Of a stretch of 6,156 nt of DNA, positions 1 to 6,156 are shown one piece after another. The DNA lies in contig JALZUX010000222.1 in assembly GCA_023301405.1 (NCBI GenBank), positions 1 through 6,156 on the forward strand, written 5' to 3'. This DNA comes from Granulosicoccaceae bacterium (GTDB taxonomy: Bacteria; Pseudomonadota; Gammaproteobacteria; Granulosicoccales; Granulosicoccaceae). The notes beneath the pieces were generated by a model. The model did no database searches. It was not told where the DNA came from and worked only from the letters and a program-made list of their open reading frames with translations. Position 1 is the first letter of the stretch. The number at the start of each line of letters is the position of its first letter. A program made the translations under genes and the position numbers.

Positions 1-1
1 C

Positions 2-3000
2 GCCGAAGACGATACCGTAGAGATTGACTTCAACCTATTAACATCAACCCTTAACGCGACTGACACCGACGATTTCGTCGCGGCATTTGTTGTTGATCAG
101 GTAACCAGCGGCACTTTAAAAATTGGTGCTAACCAGGAGTCTGCTGTTGATTTTTCAAAGGATGACAATTACTCCGTCGACGCTAACAACAACGCCTACT
201 GGACGCCAAATGATCACGAAAATGGCAATGCTTTAGACGCTTTCACTGTGCAAGCACAAGACAGCTTTGGTCATGTGTCTGATATAGTGGCGCCGATTAC
301 CATCGAGGTTAACGCAGTAAACGACGCACCAACAGCGGTTGATCGTTTTCTTTCAATCTCATCTGAGGCTTTTTACGGCTTCAAACTGATTGATTTCGGA
401 TTCACGGATCATCCAGGAGAAAGTAATACATTAGAAGCAGTACAAATAGACAGTCTACCCGACAGTGGGGAGCTATTGTATCGGGGGGCGTCGGTAGTGG
501 TAGGGCAGGAAGTAGCGGCCGATGAAATAGCGATAGGCTTACTGCAATACAAGCCTCAGACTGGCCTTGCCGGTGAGCTGATTTCCGATAACTTTGAATT
601 TTCAGTTCGAGATAACGGTGGTGTGGAAAACGGCGGCCAGAGTCTGTCAATTGTGCCAGCCGTATTGTCTCTGAGCATTGCAAACATTGATTCCCCATCA
701 GTGGTCAATATTAGTACCTTGCAAGCGCCAGAGAACAGTCCAGTCGGCACATTGGTCAGTCAGATACAGGCGATAGATCCTGATCCAGTGCTGACCCATT
801 TAAGTGATGGCGGGTTCAATACGGTAGCCCGCCCAGCGACCGATTTTAACCGCTACACGTCTGATGGCGGGTTAGAGGGAGATCTCGGTAGTTGGCAGGT
901 AATCAGTGGCGCTGTGGATGTTCGCGGAACTGACTGGGCTGATGGTCCTGACGGAGGGTTTCTGCTTGATCTAAACGGTAGTGGCATGGGAGCAATAGAG
1001 CAAACTATTGAAACAGTCCCCGGTGCCCGCTACAGCTTGGAGTTTGTTATGTCCGGGCATTTTCGCAATACTGATGTGAACAACGGTAGTGTACTATTAC
1101 AGGCCAGAACCGGTGACGTGCTAACAGAGTTTCAAGTCGAGGAACAGCCAGGATGGTCAGAGCAAAATCTGAACTGGCAGCAGCAATCAGTCACTTTCAC
1201 AGCAACAGACGATGTGACTACCATCGGTTTTCGATCTTTAACACCGGGTGGCTACGGCCCCATCATTGCTGATATCAGTGTGCAGGATGCGTTACGTTAT
1301 GAGTTGTTAAGTTCTGATGTGCCGTTTTCAATCGAGGATAACGGGACGATTACGGTAGCAGCAGACAGTCTGGATCACGAAACACAAGACGCCTATGATC
1401 TTCGCGTAGAAATTAGTGAACCTGACGGACAATCAATCATTGTTTCTTTACCGCTGAATGTGACCGATATTAACGAGATTCCTGTTTTACTGGTCAATGA
1501 GGCTTTAACGGCGACGGTTAATACGTCTCATGTTATTGATAACACCTACCTTGCAGCAGTCGATGAAGACGAAACAGACCAGCCCCCGGAGGCGTTAACC
1601 TATACGTTGCTCAGTGTGCCGGGTAGTGGTGTATTAAGTGTTGATGGAAACCAACTTGTCACTGGCAATAGTTTTTCGCAGCAGGACATCAATCAACAAC
1701 GCCTCACCTATACAGGGTCCACTGCAGGGTCAGATAGTTTTACCTTTCTGTTAGCCGACGGTAAAGAAGACGGAGTCTTGGGCATCGAAGCAACATTTGC
1801 TATTGAAAGCTATGACGCGGTGCAATTTAACACACCCGGCAGTTGGTCAATAAGCGAAGGTGAGACGATCACCCTTGATGACACCTTCCTTGATTTTAGT
1901 GGCGGCTACACAGAGCCTGCGCAGCTTCGCATTGATGTGCTGTCACAGCCGGCGTCGGTCGAAATACGGAATCAACAAACCGGGCTAATTGCAACGCAAT
2001 TTACCCTGCAGCAACTCCATGACGGAGAGATCTTGCTGAGTCATGATGGTAGTGAGCCTGTGGCCGCATCACTACAGCTCGAGCTATATCGGACTGACAC
2101 TGATCAACCGACACTCGTTGATATTGATACCATTGAGTTGCAGGTTGCTGATGTTGCCGAAGCCCCAATAGGGGTAAACAGTGAAATGACAACTGATCAC
2201 GCCACCGACTTGATTATCACCATTGATCAACTCGGTTTTAACGATAACGATGACGCTGATACATTACAGGCGATTGTGATTGTCACGCCACCGGTCGCCG
2301 GTGCGTTATTGCTGCAAGACAACGTGGTACAGGCTGGTGACACCGTTAGTATCACACAACTACAAGCCAGTCAGTTGCGCTTTCAGCCAGACCCGTTAAC
2401 CAGCGGAGTAGTCATTGAAGTTATCGAGTTCAAAATAATGGATAGCGGCGACCTCGGTAACGGTGGTACCAATGAATCACAGCAAGCCAATACCATAACA
2501 ATAACGGTCTCCAGCGATCACGTCCCTCGTGCCGTCGCTGATAGTGTTGTAGTGGAAGAGGGGGCAACGGCATCGTCTTTGGCATCTGGTGATGACAGCG
2601 TGTTAAGTAATGACACAGATCTAGATACACCGACTGCAGAATTACTGGTGCAGATTATAGATCAACCCCTACACGGAACTCTGCAGTTAAATCAAGACGG
2701 TACTTTTGAATATCGGCATGACGGTAGTGAGACCACCGCTGATAGTTTCACCTATCGGGTTGTCGATGCCAACAGAGAATCAGTGCAAGACTCACAAAAC
2801 GCGGTTAACGTAACCCGGGTTGATATCGTAGTTCTAGCTCGAAACGATAACCCCGAAGCCGGTCAGGCTGAAAATAAAATAGTGGTGACGGAAGAACCGT
2901 TTCGAATAAGCCTTCCTGATGACCTCTTTACCGATGCAGAAACGCCGGACGATCTCACATTGACTGCAACGCTCATTGATGGATCAGCGTTACCTGAATG

Positions 3001-3142
3001 GCTAGTGTTTGAGCCGGTAGCCGGTGTCTTTAGCGGTTCACCTGATAGTCAGTCTGCTGGCCAATTGGTTGTCACTGTGACGGCGACAGATTCAGCTGGG
3101 GCATCGGTTCAGACCTCCTTCGATATCAGTGTTCAGCCTATG
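2..3142 (+). other. Array of eight divergent cadherin/CSPG/Ig-like domains in the giant protein
   Basis: Approximate domains by residue from nt 2: (1) 1-111, a partial cadherin-like repeat with an AYWTP motif, ending VNDAPT; (2) 112-228, a CSPG-like repeat with a DNGGVENGG motif; (3) 235-495, a true cadherin repeat carrying an insertion; (4) 496-606, CSPG/Cadherin_3-like, with FSQQDINQQRLTYTG; (5) 607-722, a degenerate CSPG-like repeat with HDGSEP; (6) 723-837, the same type as domain 2, with DSGDLGNGG; (7) 838-950, a tandem-95/Big_9-like repeat with SVLSNDTDLD and HDGSET, ending NDNP; (8) 951-1047, a dystroglycan-type cadherin-like (CADG/He_PIG) repeat with LPEWLVFEP and VTVTATDSAG. Family names come from motif recognition by eye, so boundaries are good to about 10 residues. 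The repeats are too divergent to be recent duplications of one unit. Confidence 0.8.
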
Positions 3143-3961
3143 TTAGCGGCCGCTGCTGTTATCGAAGAAGACTTGGAGTTGTTCACCGAAATTGCAACAG
3201 CTCCGCAACCGTCTGAGACGACAACAAGCACGGAAGTCAATGAAAGTGTTGTATTAGAAAAGTCAATTGTCAGGTTTGTTGAACAGCCCGAATTAGAAAC
3301 ATCTGTCAATGATACGGGTGGTGAAGTGCTGTTCGTTACCGGTGCGAGCACTGGTGGCGACAATCAAACGGCTGTTGCCGAATTTGAAGACAAGGTGATT
3401 AAGCACAATAAAACGCCGATTTTAAGTAACAATTCTATTGCCTCTGTGATCGCGGTAGATGATACGCCGTTACAAGATTTATTTTTCTTGACGAGTGATC
3501 TCAAGTTTGAAAACACCCAGAGGGCGCTCGGTGATTTAGATCGTAACCTCGATCAGCGTGATGAATACGCTGAGCGCCAACAGCTTGTGCTTGGCAGTTC
3601 GGTGAGTATTACCGCTGGTGTATCAATAGGCTATTTGGTGTTGTTGGCCAGGGGCGGGTTGTTGATTGGCAGTTTGATGTCGTCTATGCCAGCATGGCGA
3701 TTTCTAGATCCTGTGCCAGTATTGCAGAATTTTGGTGAAGACGATGATGATCAAGATGAGTCTCTGGAGACGATTGTTGATCGCGGGAGCGCAGAAGCAG
3801 AAGCGGAAGCGGAAGCAGAAGCAGAAGCGGAAGCAGAAGCAGAAGCGGCAGCAGAAGCAGAAGCAGAAGCAGAAAGCAAAGTAACGCAGGAATCAGCGCC
3901 CGGGGCAGTGGAAGTCAATCCAGAGCAAGCCGATAAGAATTCAACGGGTCAAACCGAATGA
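2..3961 (+). CDS. Giant cadherin-like repeat surface protein, C-terminal part (5' end outside window)
   Basis: The frame is open from the first complete codon (nt 2) to TGA at 3959-3961, giving 1319 visible residues. A GTG at 248 falls inside a repeat and is not the real start. Numbering residues from nt 2, the protein holds eight extracellular-type beta-sandwich repeats (1-1047), a Thr/Ser/Glu-rich linker (about 1048-1153), a charged stretch and hydrophobic membrane segment (about 1154-1244), an acidic DDDDQDE patch (1247-1253), an Ala-Glu run (1264-1291) and a short polar end. Known relatives are very large proteobacterial surface or periplasmic proteins, often annotated as tandem-95, VCBS or cadherin-domain proteins and thought to act in adhesion or matrix binding. 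A role in adhesion here is inferred from architecture only. No GGxGxD RTX nonapeptides, LPxTG motif or autotransporter barrel appear in the visible part. The family type is well supported; ligand and export route are unknown. Confidence 0.93.
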   Translation, partial: AEDDTVEIDFNLLTSTLNATDTDDFVAAFVVDQVTSGTLKIGANQESAVDFSKDDNYSVDANNNAYWTPNDHENGNALDAFTVQAQDSFGHVSDIVAPITIEVNAVNDAPTAVDRFLSISSEAFYGFKLIDFGFTDHPGESNTLEAVQIDSLPDSGELLYRGASVVVGQEVAADEIAIGLLQYKPQTGLAGELISDNFEFSVRDNGGVENGGQSLSIVPAVLSLSIANIDSPSVVNISTLQAPENSPVGTLVSQIQAIDPDPVLTHLSDGGFNTVARPATDFNRYTSDGGLEGDLGSWQVISGAVDVRGTDWADGPDGGFLLDLNGSGMGAIEQTIETVPGARYSLEFVMSGHFRNTDVNNGSVLLQARTGDVLTEFQVEEQPGWSEQNLNWQQQSVTFTATDDVTTIGFRSLTPGGYGPIIADISVQDALRYELLSSDVPFSIEDNGTITVAADSLDHETQDAYDLRVEISEPDGQSIIVSLPLNVTDINEIPVLLVNEALTATVNTSHVIDNTYLAAVDEDETDQPPEALTYTLLSVPGSGVLSVDGNQLVTGNSFSQQDINQQRLTYTGSTAGSDSFTFLLADGKEDGVLGIEATFAIESYDAVQFNTPGSWSISEGETITLDDTFLDFSGGYTEPAQLRIDVLSQPASVEIRNQQTGLIATQFTLQQLHDGEILLSHDGSEPVAASLQLELYRTDTDQPTLVDIDTIELQVADVAEAPIGVNSEMTTDHATDLIITIDQLGFNDNDDADTLQAIVIVTPPVAGALLLQDNVVQAGDTVSITQLQASQLRFQPDPLTSGVVIEVIEFKIMDSGDLGNGGTNESQQANTITITVSSDHVPRAVADSVVVEEGATASSLASGDDSVLSNDTDLDTPTAELLVQIIDQPLHGTLQLNQDGTFEYRHDGSETTADSFTYRVVDANRESVQDSQNAVNVTRVDIVVLARNDNPEAGQAENKIVVTEEPFRISLPDDLFTDAETPDDLTLTATLIDGSALPEWLVFEPVAGVFSGSPDSQSAGQLVVTVTATDSAGASVQTSFDISVQPMLAAAAVIEEDLELFTEIATAPQPSETTTSTEVNESVVLEKSIVRFVEQPELETSVNDTGGEVLFVTGASTGGDNQTAVAEFEDKVIKHNKTPILSNNSIASVIAVDDTPLQDLFFLTSDLKFENTQRALGDLDRNLDQRDEYAERQQLVLGSSVSITAGVSIGYLVLLARGGLLIGSLMSSMPAWRFLDPVPVLQNFGEDDDDQDESLETIVDRGSAEAEAEAEAEAEAEAEAEAAAEAEAEAESKVTQESAPGAVEVNPEQADKNSTGQTE
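788..1291 (+). other. DUF642 / choice-of-anchor C-like domain nested inside a cadherin repeat
   Basis: About 168 residues (263-430 from nt 2) interrupt cadherin repeat 3. Upstream lie the first calcium motifs, PEN (243-245) and DPDP (259-262). Downstream the cadherin fold resumes at LRYELLSSDVPFSIEDNG, with LDHE (457-460) and DINEIP (489-494). The inserted stretch has the run of motifs seen in DUF642 / choice-of-anchor C domains: GSWQVISGAVDVRGTDW (296-312), LDLNGSGMGAIEQTI, PGARYSLEFVMSG, VTFTATDDVTTIGFRSL (397-413) and YGPIIADISV (418-427). That family is known as galactose-binding-like beta-sandwiches, so carbohydrate binding is a reasonable guess but is not shown here. The assignment was made by eye; a profile search would be decisive. 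Confidence 0.75.
3461..3733 (+). other. C-terminal charged stretch and hydrophobic membrane segment of the giant protein
   Basis: A charged, probably helical stretch rich in Asp, Arg, Gln and Glu leads into a hydrophobic segment at nt 3584-3649 (LVLGSSVSITAGVSIGYLVL and following residues). After a single Arg comes a second, shorter hydrophobic piece (GGLLIGSLMSSMPAW), then RFLDPVPVL and the acidic tail. The pattern of a Gly/Ser-rich membrane segment, R-G-G, S-S-x-P-A-W-R and D-P-x-P-V-L resembles C-termini I recall from other very large proteobacterial repeat proteins, so it may be a conserved anchor. That comparison is from memory and unverified. Charges flank the segment on both sides, so orientation is ambiguous; the repeats are presumed to be outside the cytoplasm. 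Confidence 0.7.
3791..3874 (+). repeat. In-frame GCRGAA hexanucleotide tandem repeat encoding an Ala-Glu run
   Basis: There are fourteen consecutive 6-base units. Thirteen are GCAGAA or GCGGAA and one, at 3845-3850, is GCGGCA. They encode 28 residues of alternating Ala and Glu with one Ala-Ala interruption. The unit length is a multiple of three, so gain or loss of units keeps the reading frame and would only change the length of the acidic tail. The A/G third-position variation suggests several rounds of slippage or partial duplication plus point change. Confidence 0.95.
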
Positions 3962-4123
3962 ACATCGTAGGTAATGCCATGTGTAACTATTCAGAAACTT
4001 TTGCAGAAGTGATAATCACAAACCAATGAAATAGATTTTGTGTCTATGCAAAGTGCGTTTGTGGCGCCTGCTTAATCAATGATGGGGGAAGGTTCTCGCG
4101 CCACGGGCAGGGGTATTCGAACC

Positions 4124-4199
4124 TGAACAACACACCCATGAACGCTTCAAGGTATGCTTGAATAGTTATTTACCATTAGTATGAACCCTTTGTTGTTCA
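4124..4199. repeat. Nested inverted repeats (9-bp outer arms, 6-bp inner hairpin)
   Basis: The outer arms TGAACAACA (4124-4132) and TGTTGTTCA (4191-4199) are perfectly complementary. Between them sits a perfect 6-bp hairpin, TTCAAG (4146-4151) and CTTGAA (4157-4162), with a 5-base loop. The transcript could fold into an extended stem carrying an inner hairpin. No function can be assigned, and pairs of this length can arise by chance in several hundred bases. Confidence 0.5.
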
Positions 4200-4340
4200 A
4201 CTTGCCGCTTCACATAGCTTACGCCTTATTGCGCTCGGTATATTGCGGGATATGTTTGTGGCTGATCAGGCAGTCTGCTTTGCACGCTTGTCGGGTGTTA
4301 ACTCTGGGTGACGAATGCTAGTGCATAATATGGCCATGAG

Positions 4341-4347
4341 TAAGGAG
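4341..4347 (+). promoter_or_regulatory. Ribosome binding site that decides the amidase start
   Basis: TAAGGAG lies 6 bases before the ATG at 4354, an ideal Shine-Dalgarno match and spacing. The in-frame upstream ATGs at 4315, 4330 and 4336 lack a comparable site and would add an N-terminal extension absent from the family core, so the start at 4354 is preferred. Confidence 0.85.
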
Positions 4348-4353
4348 AAAATA

Positions 4354-5193
4354 ATGCAGCCAAATCTGCGTCTTTGTGTGTCGCAAATGACATCCACCAC
4401 TCATCACGCTAGTAATATAAAGTGGCTCGTTAATGCGGCAGCGTACGCGGCTGAAAATGGGTGTCACTGCCTTGCTCTGCCCGAAGCGGCGGGCATGATG
4501 AACAGAGATCAGAACGTAGCACGCCAACAAATCACGGTAGAATCAACAGACCCCTACATAAGCGCTTGCAAATCGATTGCCGCAGAGCACCACTTGTGGA
4601 TCCAAACCGGGTCAACTCCCATAGCAGGTAATGACGGCCGTTTTCTAAACCACGGGAACCTCATTGACCATCATGGAGAAGTTCGGGCACGTTACGACAA
4701 AATTCATCTGTTCGATGCCTATCTTGACGGCCACTCGGCCACCGGAGAATCCGACAGGTATGAACCAGGATCGCAGGCGGTGGCGGTAAGCACGCCGTGG
4801 GGCTTATGGGGAATGTCGATATGTTATGACCTAAGGTTCCCGAAGCTCTACTGGCGCTATGCGCAAGCGGGCGCTAGCGTGCTTTTTATTCCGTCGGCCT
4901 TTACCGTAGCTACGGGTGAAGCGCACTGGGAGGTACTATTGCGTGCACGTGCTATTGAAACAGGCTGCTTTGTTGTCGCTGCAGCACAAGTTGGCAGTCA
5001 CGATGACGGCAGACAAACCTGGGGGCACACGCTGGTCATTGATCCGTGGGGGCGTATATTACTGGATATGGGCGGAACACAGGCTGGGGTTGCTGTGGTA
5101 GATCTGGACCTGCATCTTGTTGACCAGGCTCGAAGTCAAATTCCATCACTGAAAAACGAACGGCAATATAATTTTCAAATAGTGACTGATTAA
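4354..5193 (+). CDS. Nitrilase-superfamily C-N hydrolase, probable deaminated glutathione amidase (Nit1-like)
   Basis: This complete 279-residue protein is of normal length for a single-domain carbon-nitrogen hydrolase. The catalytic triad is present: Glu44 in LALPEAAG, Lys116 in RYDKIHLFDA and Cys157 in GMSICYDLRFP. Glu132, in an ES motif, is a candidate for the additional conserved glutamate. Nit1-branch motifs follow: PSAFTVATGEAHWEVLLRAR (180-199), AIE (200-202), AAAQVGSH (209-216) and GHTLVIDPWG (224-233). There is no signal peptide, so it should be cytosolic. Nit1 enzymes hydrolyse deaminated glutathione, a by-product of transaminase action, to 2-oxoglutarate and cysteinylglycine. This substrate is inferred from motif similarity; another omega-amidase-type substrate is possible. 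The usual C-terminal IP...HR signature is modified here to IPSLKNER. The gene is preceded by a strong ribosome site and stands about 390 bases after the giant gene, so it probably has its own promoter. Superfamily is certain; subfamily is likely. Confidence 0.93.
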   Translation: MQPNLRLCVSQMTSTTHHASNIKWLVNAAAYAAENGCHCLALPEAAGMMNRDQNVARQQITVESTDPYISACKSIAAEHHLWIQTGSTPIAGNDGRFLNHGNLIDHHGEVRARYDKIHLFDAYLDGHSATGESDRYEPGSQAVAVSTPWGLWGMSICYDLRFPKLYWRYAQAGASVLFIPSAFTVATGEAHWEVLLRARAIETGCFVVAAAQVGSHDDGRQTWGHTLVIDPWGRILLDMGGTQAGVAVVDLDLHLVDQARSQIPSLKNERQYNFQIVTD

Positions 5194-5207
5194 TAATACC
5201 TTTTCGT

Positions 5208-5219
5208 GCGCAATTGCGC
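5208..5219. repeat. 12-bp perfect palindrome after the amidase gene
   Basis: GCGCAATTGCGC begins 14 bases after the amidase stop. Neither strand has a following T-run, so it is a poor intrinsic terminator; it could be a protein-binding site or chance. The rest of the 5194-5402 spacer has a weak GGCAC/GTGCC pair (5250-5254, 5269-5273), an AGCGAC/GTCGCT pair (5298-5303, 5328-5333) and no gene. Confidence 0.5.
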
Positions 5220-5402
5220 TGTCGTGGCCGCAATAACCGAGCACTTAATGGCACTGTTTTAGATTAGGGTGCCGATAGTACTAGTTAAAGTGGGGCTAGC
5301 GACCTTCTGACTCGCATGGTTCGACCTGTCGCTGCGTGTGGCTCGGTATAGCTTGCCCGTCACCCCCGATAATCGAACAATATAATTCAAGGATTTCCTC
5401 TC

Positions 5403-5951
5403 ATGACATCGTATTCGTCATGGAAAAACATCGTTCTGTATCAGACTATATGGTTTGGCTCTGTGCTGGGGCAAAATACCTTCGTTGCACCGGTGATACT
5501 GTTGTTGTGTCTTCACTTTTACCTGTGCACAGATCGCCGCGATGAAGTGTTAGTGGTTTTTACCTGTGCGTCATTTGGCATATTTGGTGATTCGGTGTTA
5601 TCAATGACAGGGGTCTACCAGTTCACCCCGGAGCCGGTATTACTAAAAATACCCATGTGGCTTGTGGCAATCTGGATAGGATTTACCGCAACACTACGCC
5701 ACGGTTTAGGTTTCTTAATGAGGCGGCCTTGGCTTGCCGTGCCGGTGGCAGGAATCGGCGCGCCGTTTGTTTACCTGGCTGCGGCCAGGTTAGGCGCGGT
5801 GACCTTCCCACTAGGAATGACCAACACGGCGATGATTGTCAGCGCGGTGTGGATGCTGCAAATGGGGTTGTTTATTATCGTAATTCATGGTGTCGCCAGT
5901 CAATCAGTGATCAGCCTAAAAGATTCTGCCTCATCAACGGTTAGCTCGTAA
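5403..5951 (+). CDS. DUF2878-type multi-pass inner-membrane protein, function unknown
   Basis: This 182-residue protein is hydrophobic over most of its length. Likely membrane segments are at about 13-42 (one long or two short), 49-67, 84-104, 111-131 and 144-163, with a short polar Ser-rich C-terminus. Features matching the DUF2878 family as I know it are the N-terminal NIVLYQTIWFGSVLG stretch, a Gly-Asp pair at 62-63, IPMWLVAIWIGFTATLRHGL (83-102) and GAPFVYLAAARLGAV (119-133). The length is normal for that family. The start is supported by AAGGA at 5389-5393, 9 bases before the ATG. In other proteobacteria DUF2878 genes are often near lipid-modification genes such as cyclopropane-fatty-acid synthase homologues; none is visible here, so that link cannot be tested. 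It lies 209 bases after the amidase gene, probably as a separate unit. No enzymatic role should be assumed. Confidence 0.85.
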   Translation: MTSYSSWKNIVLYQTIWFGSVLGQNTFVAPVILLLCLHFYLCTDRRDEVLVVFTCASFGIFGDSVLSMTGVYQFTPEPVLLKIPMWLVAIWIGFTATLRHGLGFLMRRPWLAVPVAGIGAPFVYLAAARLGAVTFPLGMTNTAMIVSAVWMLQMGLFIIVIHGVASQSVISLKDSASSTVSS

Positions 5952-5986
5952 AGTATTTGCTATTCCCCGCAATTAGCCAACATCAA

Positions 5987-6005
5987 GGACCTCCAGTCCC
6001 TTTTT
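5987..6005 (+). terminator. Possible weak intrinsic terminator after the DUF2878 gene
   Basis: A short stem GGAC (5987-5990) and GTCC (5996-5999), with a 5-base loop, is followed by C and five T (6001-6005), 35 bases after the stop codon. The position and T-run fit a rho-independent terminator, but a 4-bp stem is weak. The remaining bases to 6156 hold a TGGCC-AAA-GGCCA hairpin (6096-6108) and no supported gene. Confidence 0.4.
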
Positions 6006-6156
6006 AAGTGTATTCAGATATCGTCAAAGCTGCACACCCCCAACGGCAGCCGATAGGCAAGAAAACCCCACTATCTTTAAGCAACACGCATGCAATGGCC
6101 AAAGGCCAAGCCTGTCGATCTGCCTGCGTTTAATCGGTTTTGAGATTGTTCGTGTA

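Larger units (their letters stand above)
3962..4353. other. Intergenic region between the giant gene and the amidase gene
   Basis: I see no supported gene in this stretch. It holds several inverted repeats: an 11-base odd palindrome GTGATAATCAC at 4009-4019, GTGGCGC/GCGCCAC arms at 4061-4067 and 4098-4104, and a nested pair at 4124-4199. None is followed by a convincing T-run, so no clear intrinsic terminator for the giant gene can be named. A promoter for the amidase gene must lie here or upstream, but no strong -10/-35 pair stands out. Confidence 0.6.

Noticed and set aside
248..250. GTG at 248 as the start of the giant gene
   Set aside because: The same frame is open back to nt 2 and encodes the first half of a recognisable repeat, so the gene begins upstream of the window.
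402..698. Minus-strand open frames inside the giant gene (also 556-750, 2430-2630, 3133-3363)
   Set aside because: They lie opposite strongly recognisable coding sequence, encode low-complexity or unfamiliar peptides and have no ribosome sites; they are shadows.
3958..4029. ATG overlapping the giant gene's stop, opening a 23-codon frame
   Set aside because: The product would be very short, with no ribosome site distinct from the coding end and no recognisable motif; treated as chance.
4108..4134. tRNA T-arm-like sequence (GGTTCGAATACCC on the - strand), possibly a tRNA or attachment-site remnant
   Set aside because: The T-stem does not pair properly, and no D-arm, anticodon arm or acceptor stem can be found upstream on that strand.
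4124..4199. Integron attC site
   Set aside because: The inverted repeats lack the GTTRRRY and RYYYAAC core sites at the required places, and no integrase is visible.
4229..4256. Promoter for the amidase gene (TTGCGC, 16-base gap, TATGTT)
   Set aside because: Each box matches the sigma-70 consensus at only 4 of 6 positions, which is too weak to assert; similar pairs occur elsewhere in the region.
5381..5386. Perfect TATAAT box upstream of the DUF2878 gene
   Set aside because: There is no acceptable -35 at 16-18 bases, and transcription from it would begin in or after the ribosome site at 5389-5393, giving a leader without it.
5657..5944. 95-codon frame inside the DUF2878 gene
   Set aside because: It overlaps a better-supported membrane protein in another frame, and its product is an Arg/Cys/Gly-rich peptide typical of a shifted frame.

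Overview
The window looks like chromosomal DNA from a Gram-negative bacterium, most likely a marine or aquatic gammaproteobacterium. That is an inference from three things: a giant cadherin-like surface protein of a kind common there, a Nit1-type amidase, and a DUF2878 membrane protein. No rRNA, tRNA, CRISPR array, insertion sequence or phage gene is visible. All supported genes are on the + strand.

Layout. (1) Positions 2-3961 are the 3' part of one very large gene. It is open from the left edge, so its start lies outside the window. It encodes at least 1319 residues: eight non-identical beta-sandwich repeats of several families, a low-complexity linker, a C-terminal hydrophobic membrane segment and an acidic Ala-Glu tail encoded by a hexanucleotide microsatellite. 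One repeat, a cadherin domain, carries a second domain (DUF642 / choice-of-anchor C type) inserted into it. (2) Positions 3962-4353 are non-coding and hold several inverted repeats. (3) Positions 4354-5193 encode a complete 279-residue nitrilase-superfamily amidase with an intact Glu-Lys-Cys triad, closest in motifs to deaminated glutathione amidase. (4) Positions 5194-5402 are a spacer. (5) Positions 5403-5951 encode a 182-residue multi-pass membrane protein of the DUF2878 type. (6) The last 205 bases hold a possible weak terminator and no supported gene.

The three genes share a strand but are separated by about 390 and 209 bases, so they are probably separate transcription units. The sequence does not show that they act in one pathway. 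I see no sign of a multi-gene novel system. The points most worth a second look are inside the giant protein: the nested domain, the membrane-segment C-terminus in place of a recognisable secretion signal, and the length-variable tail repeat.
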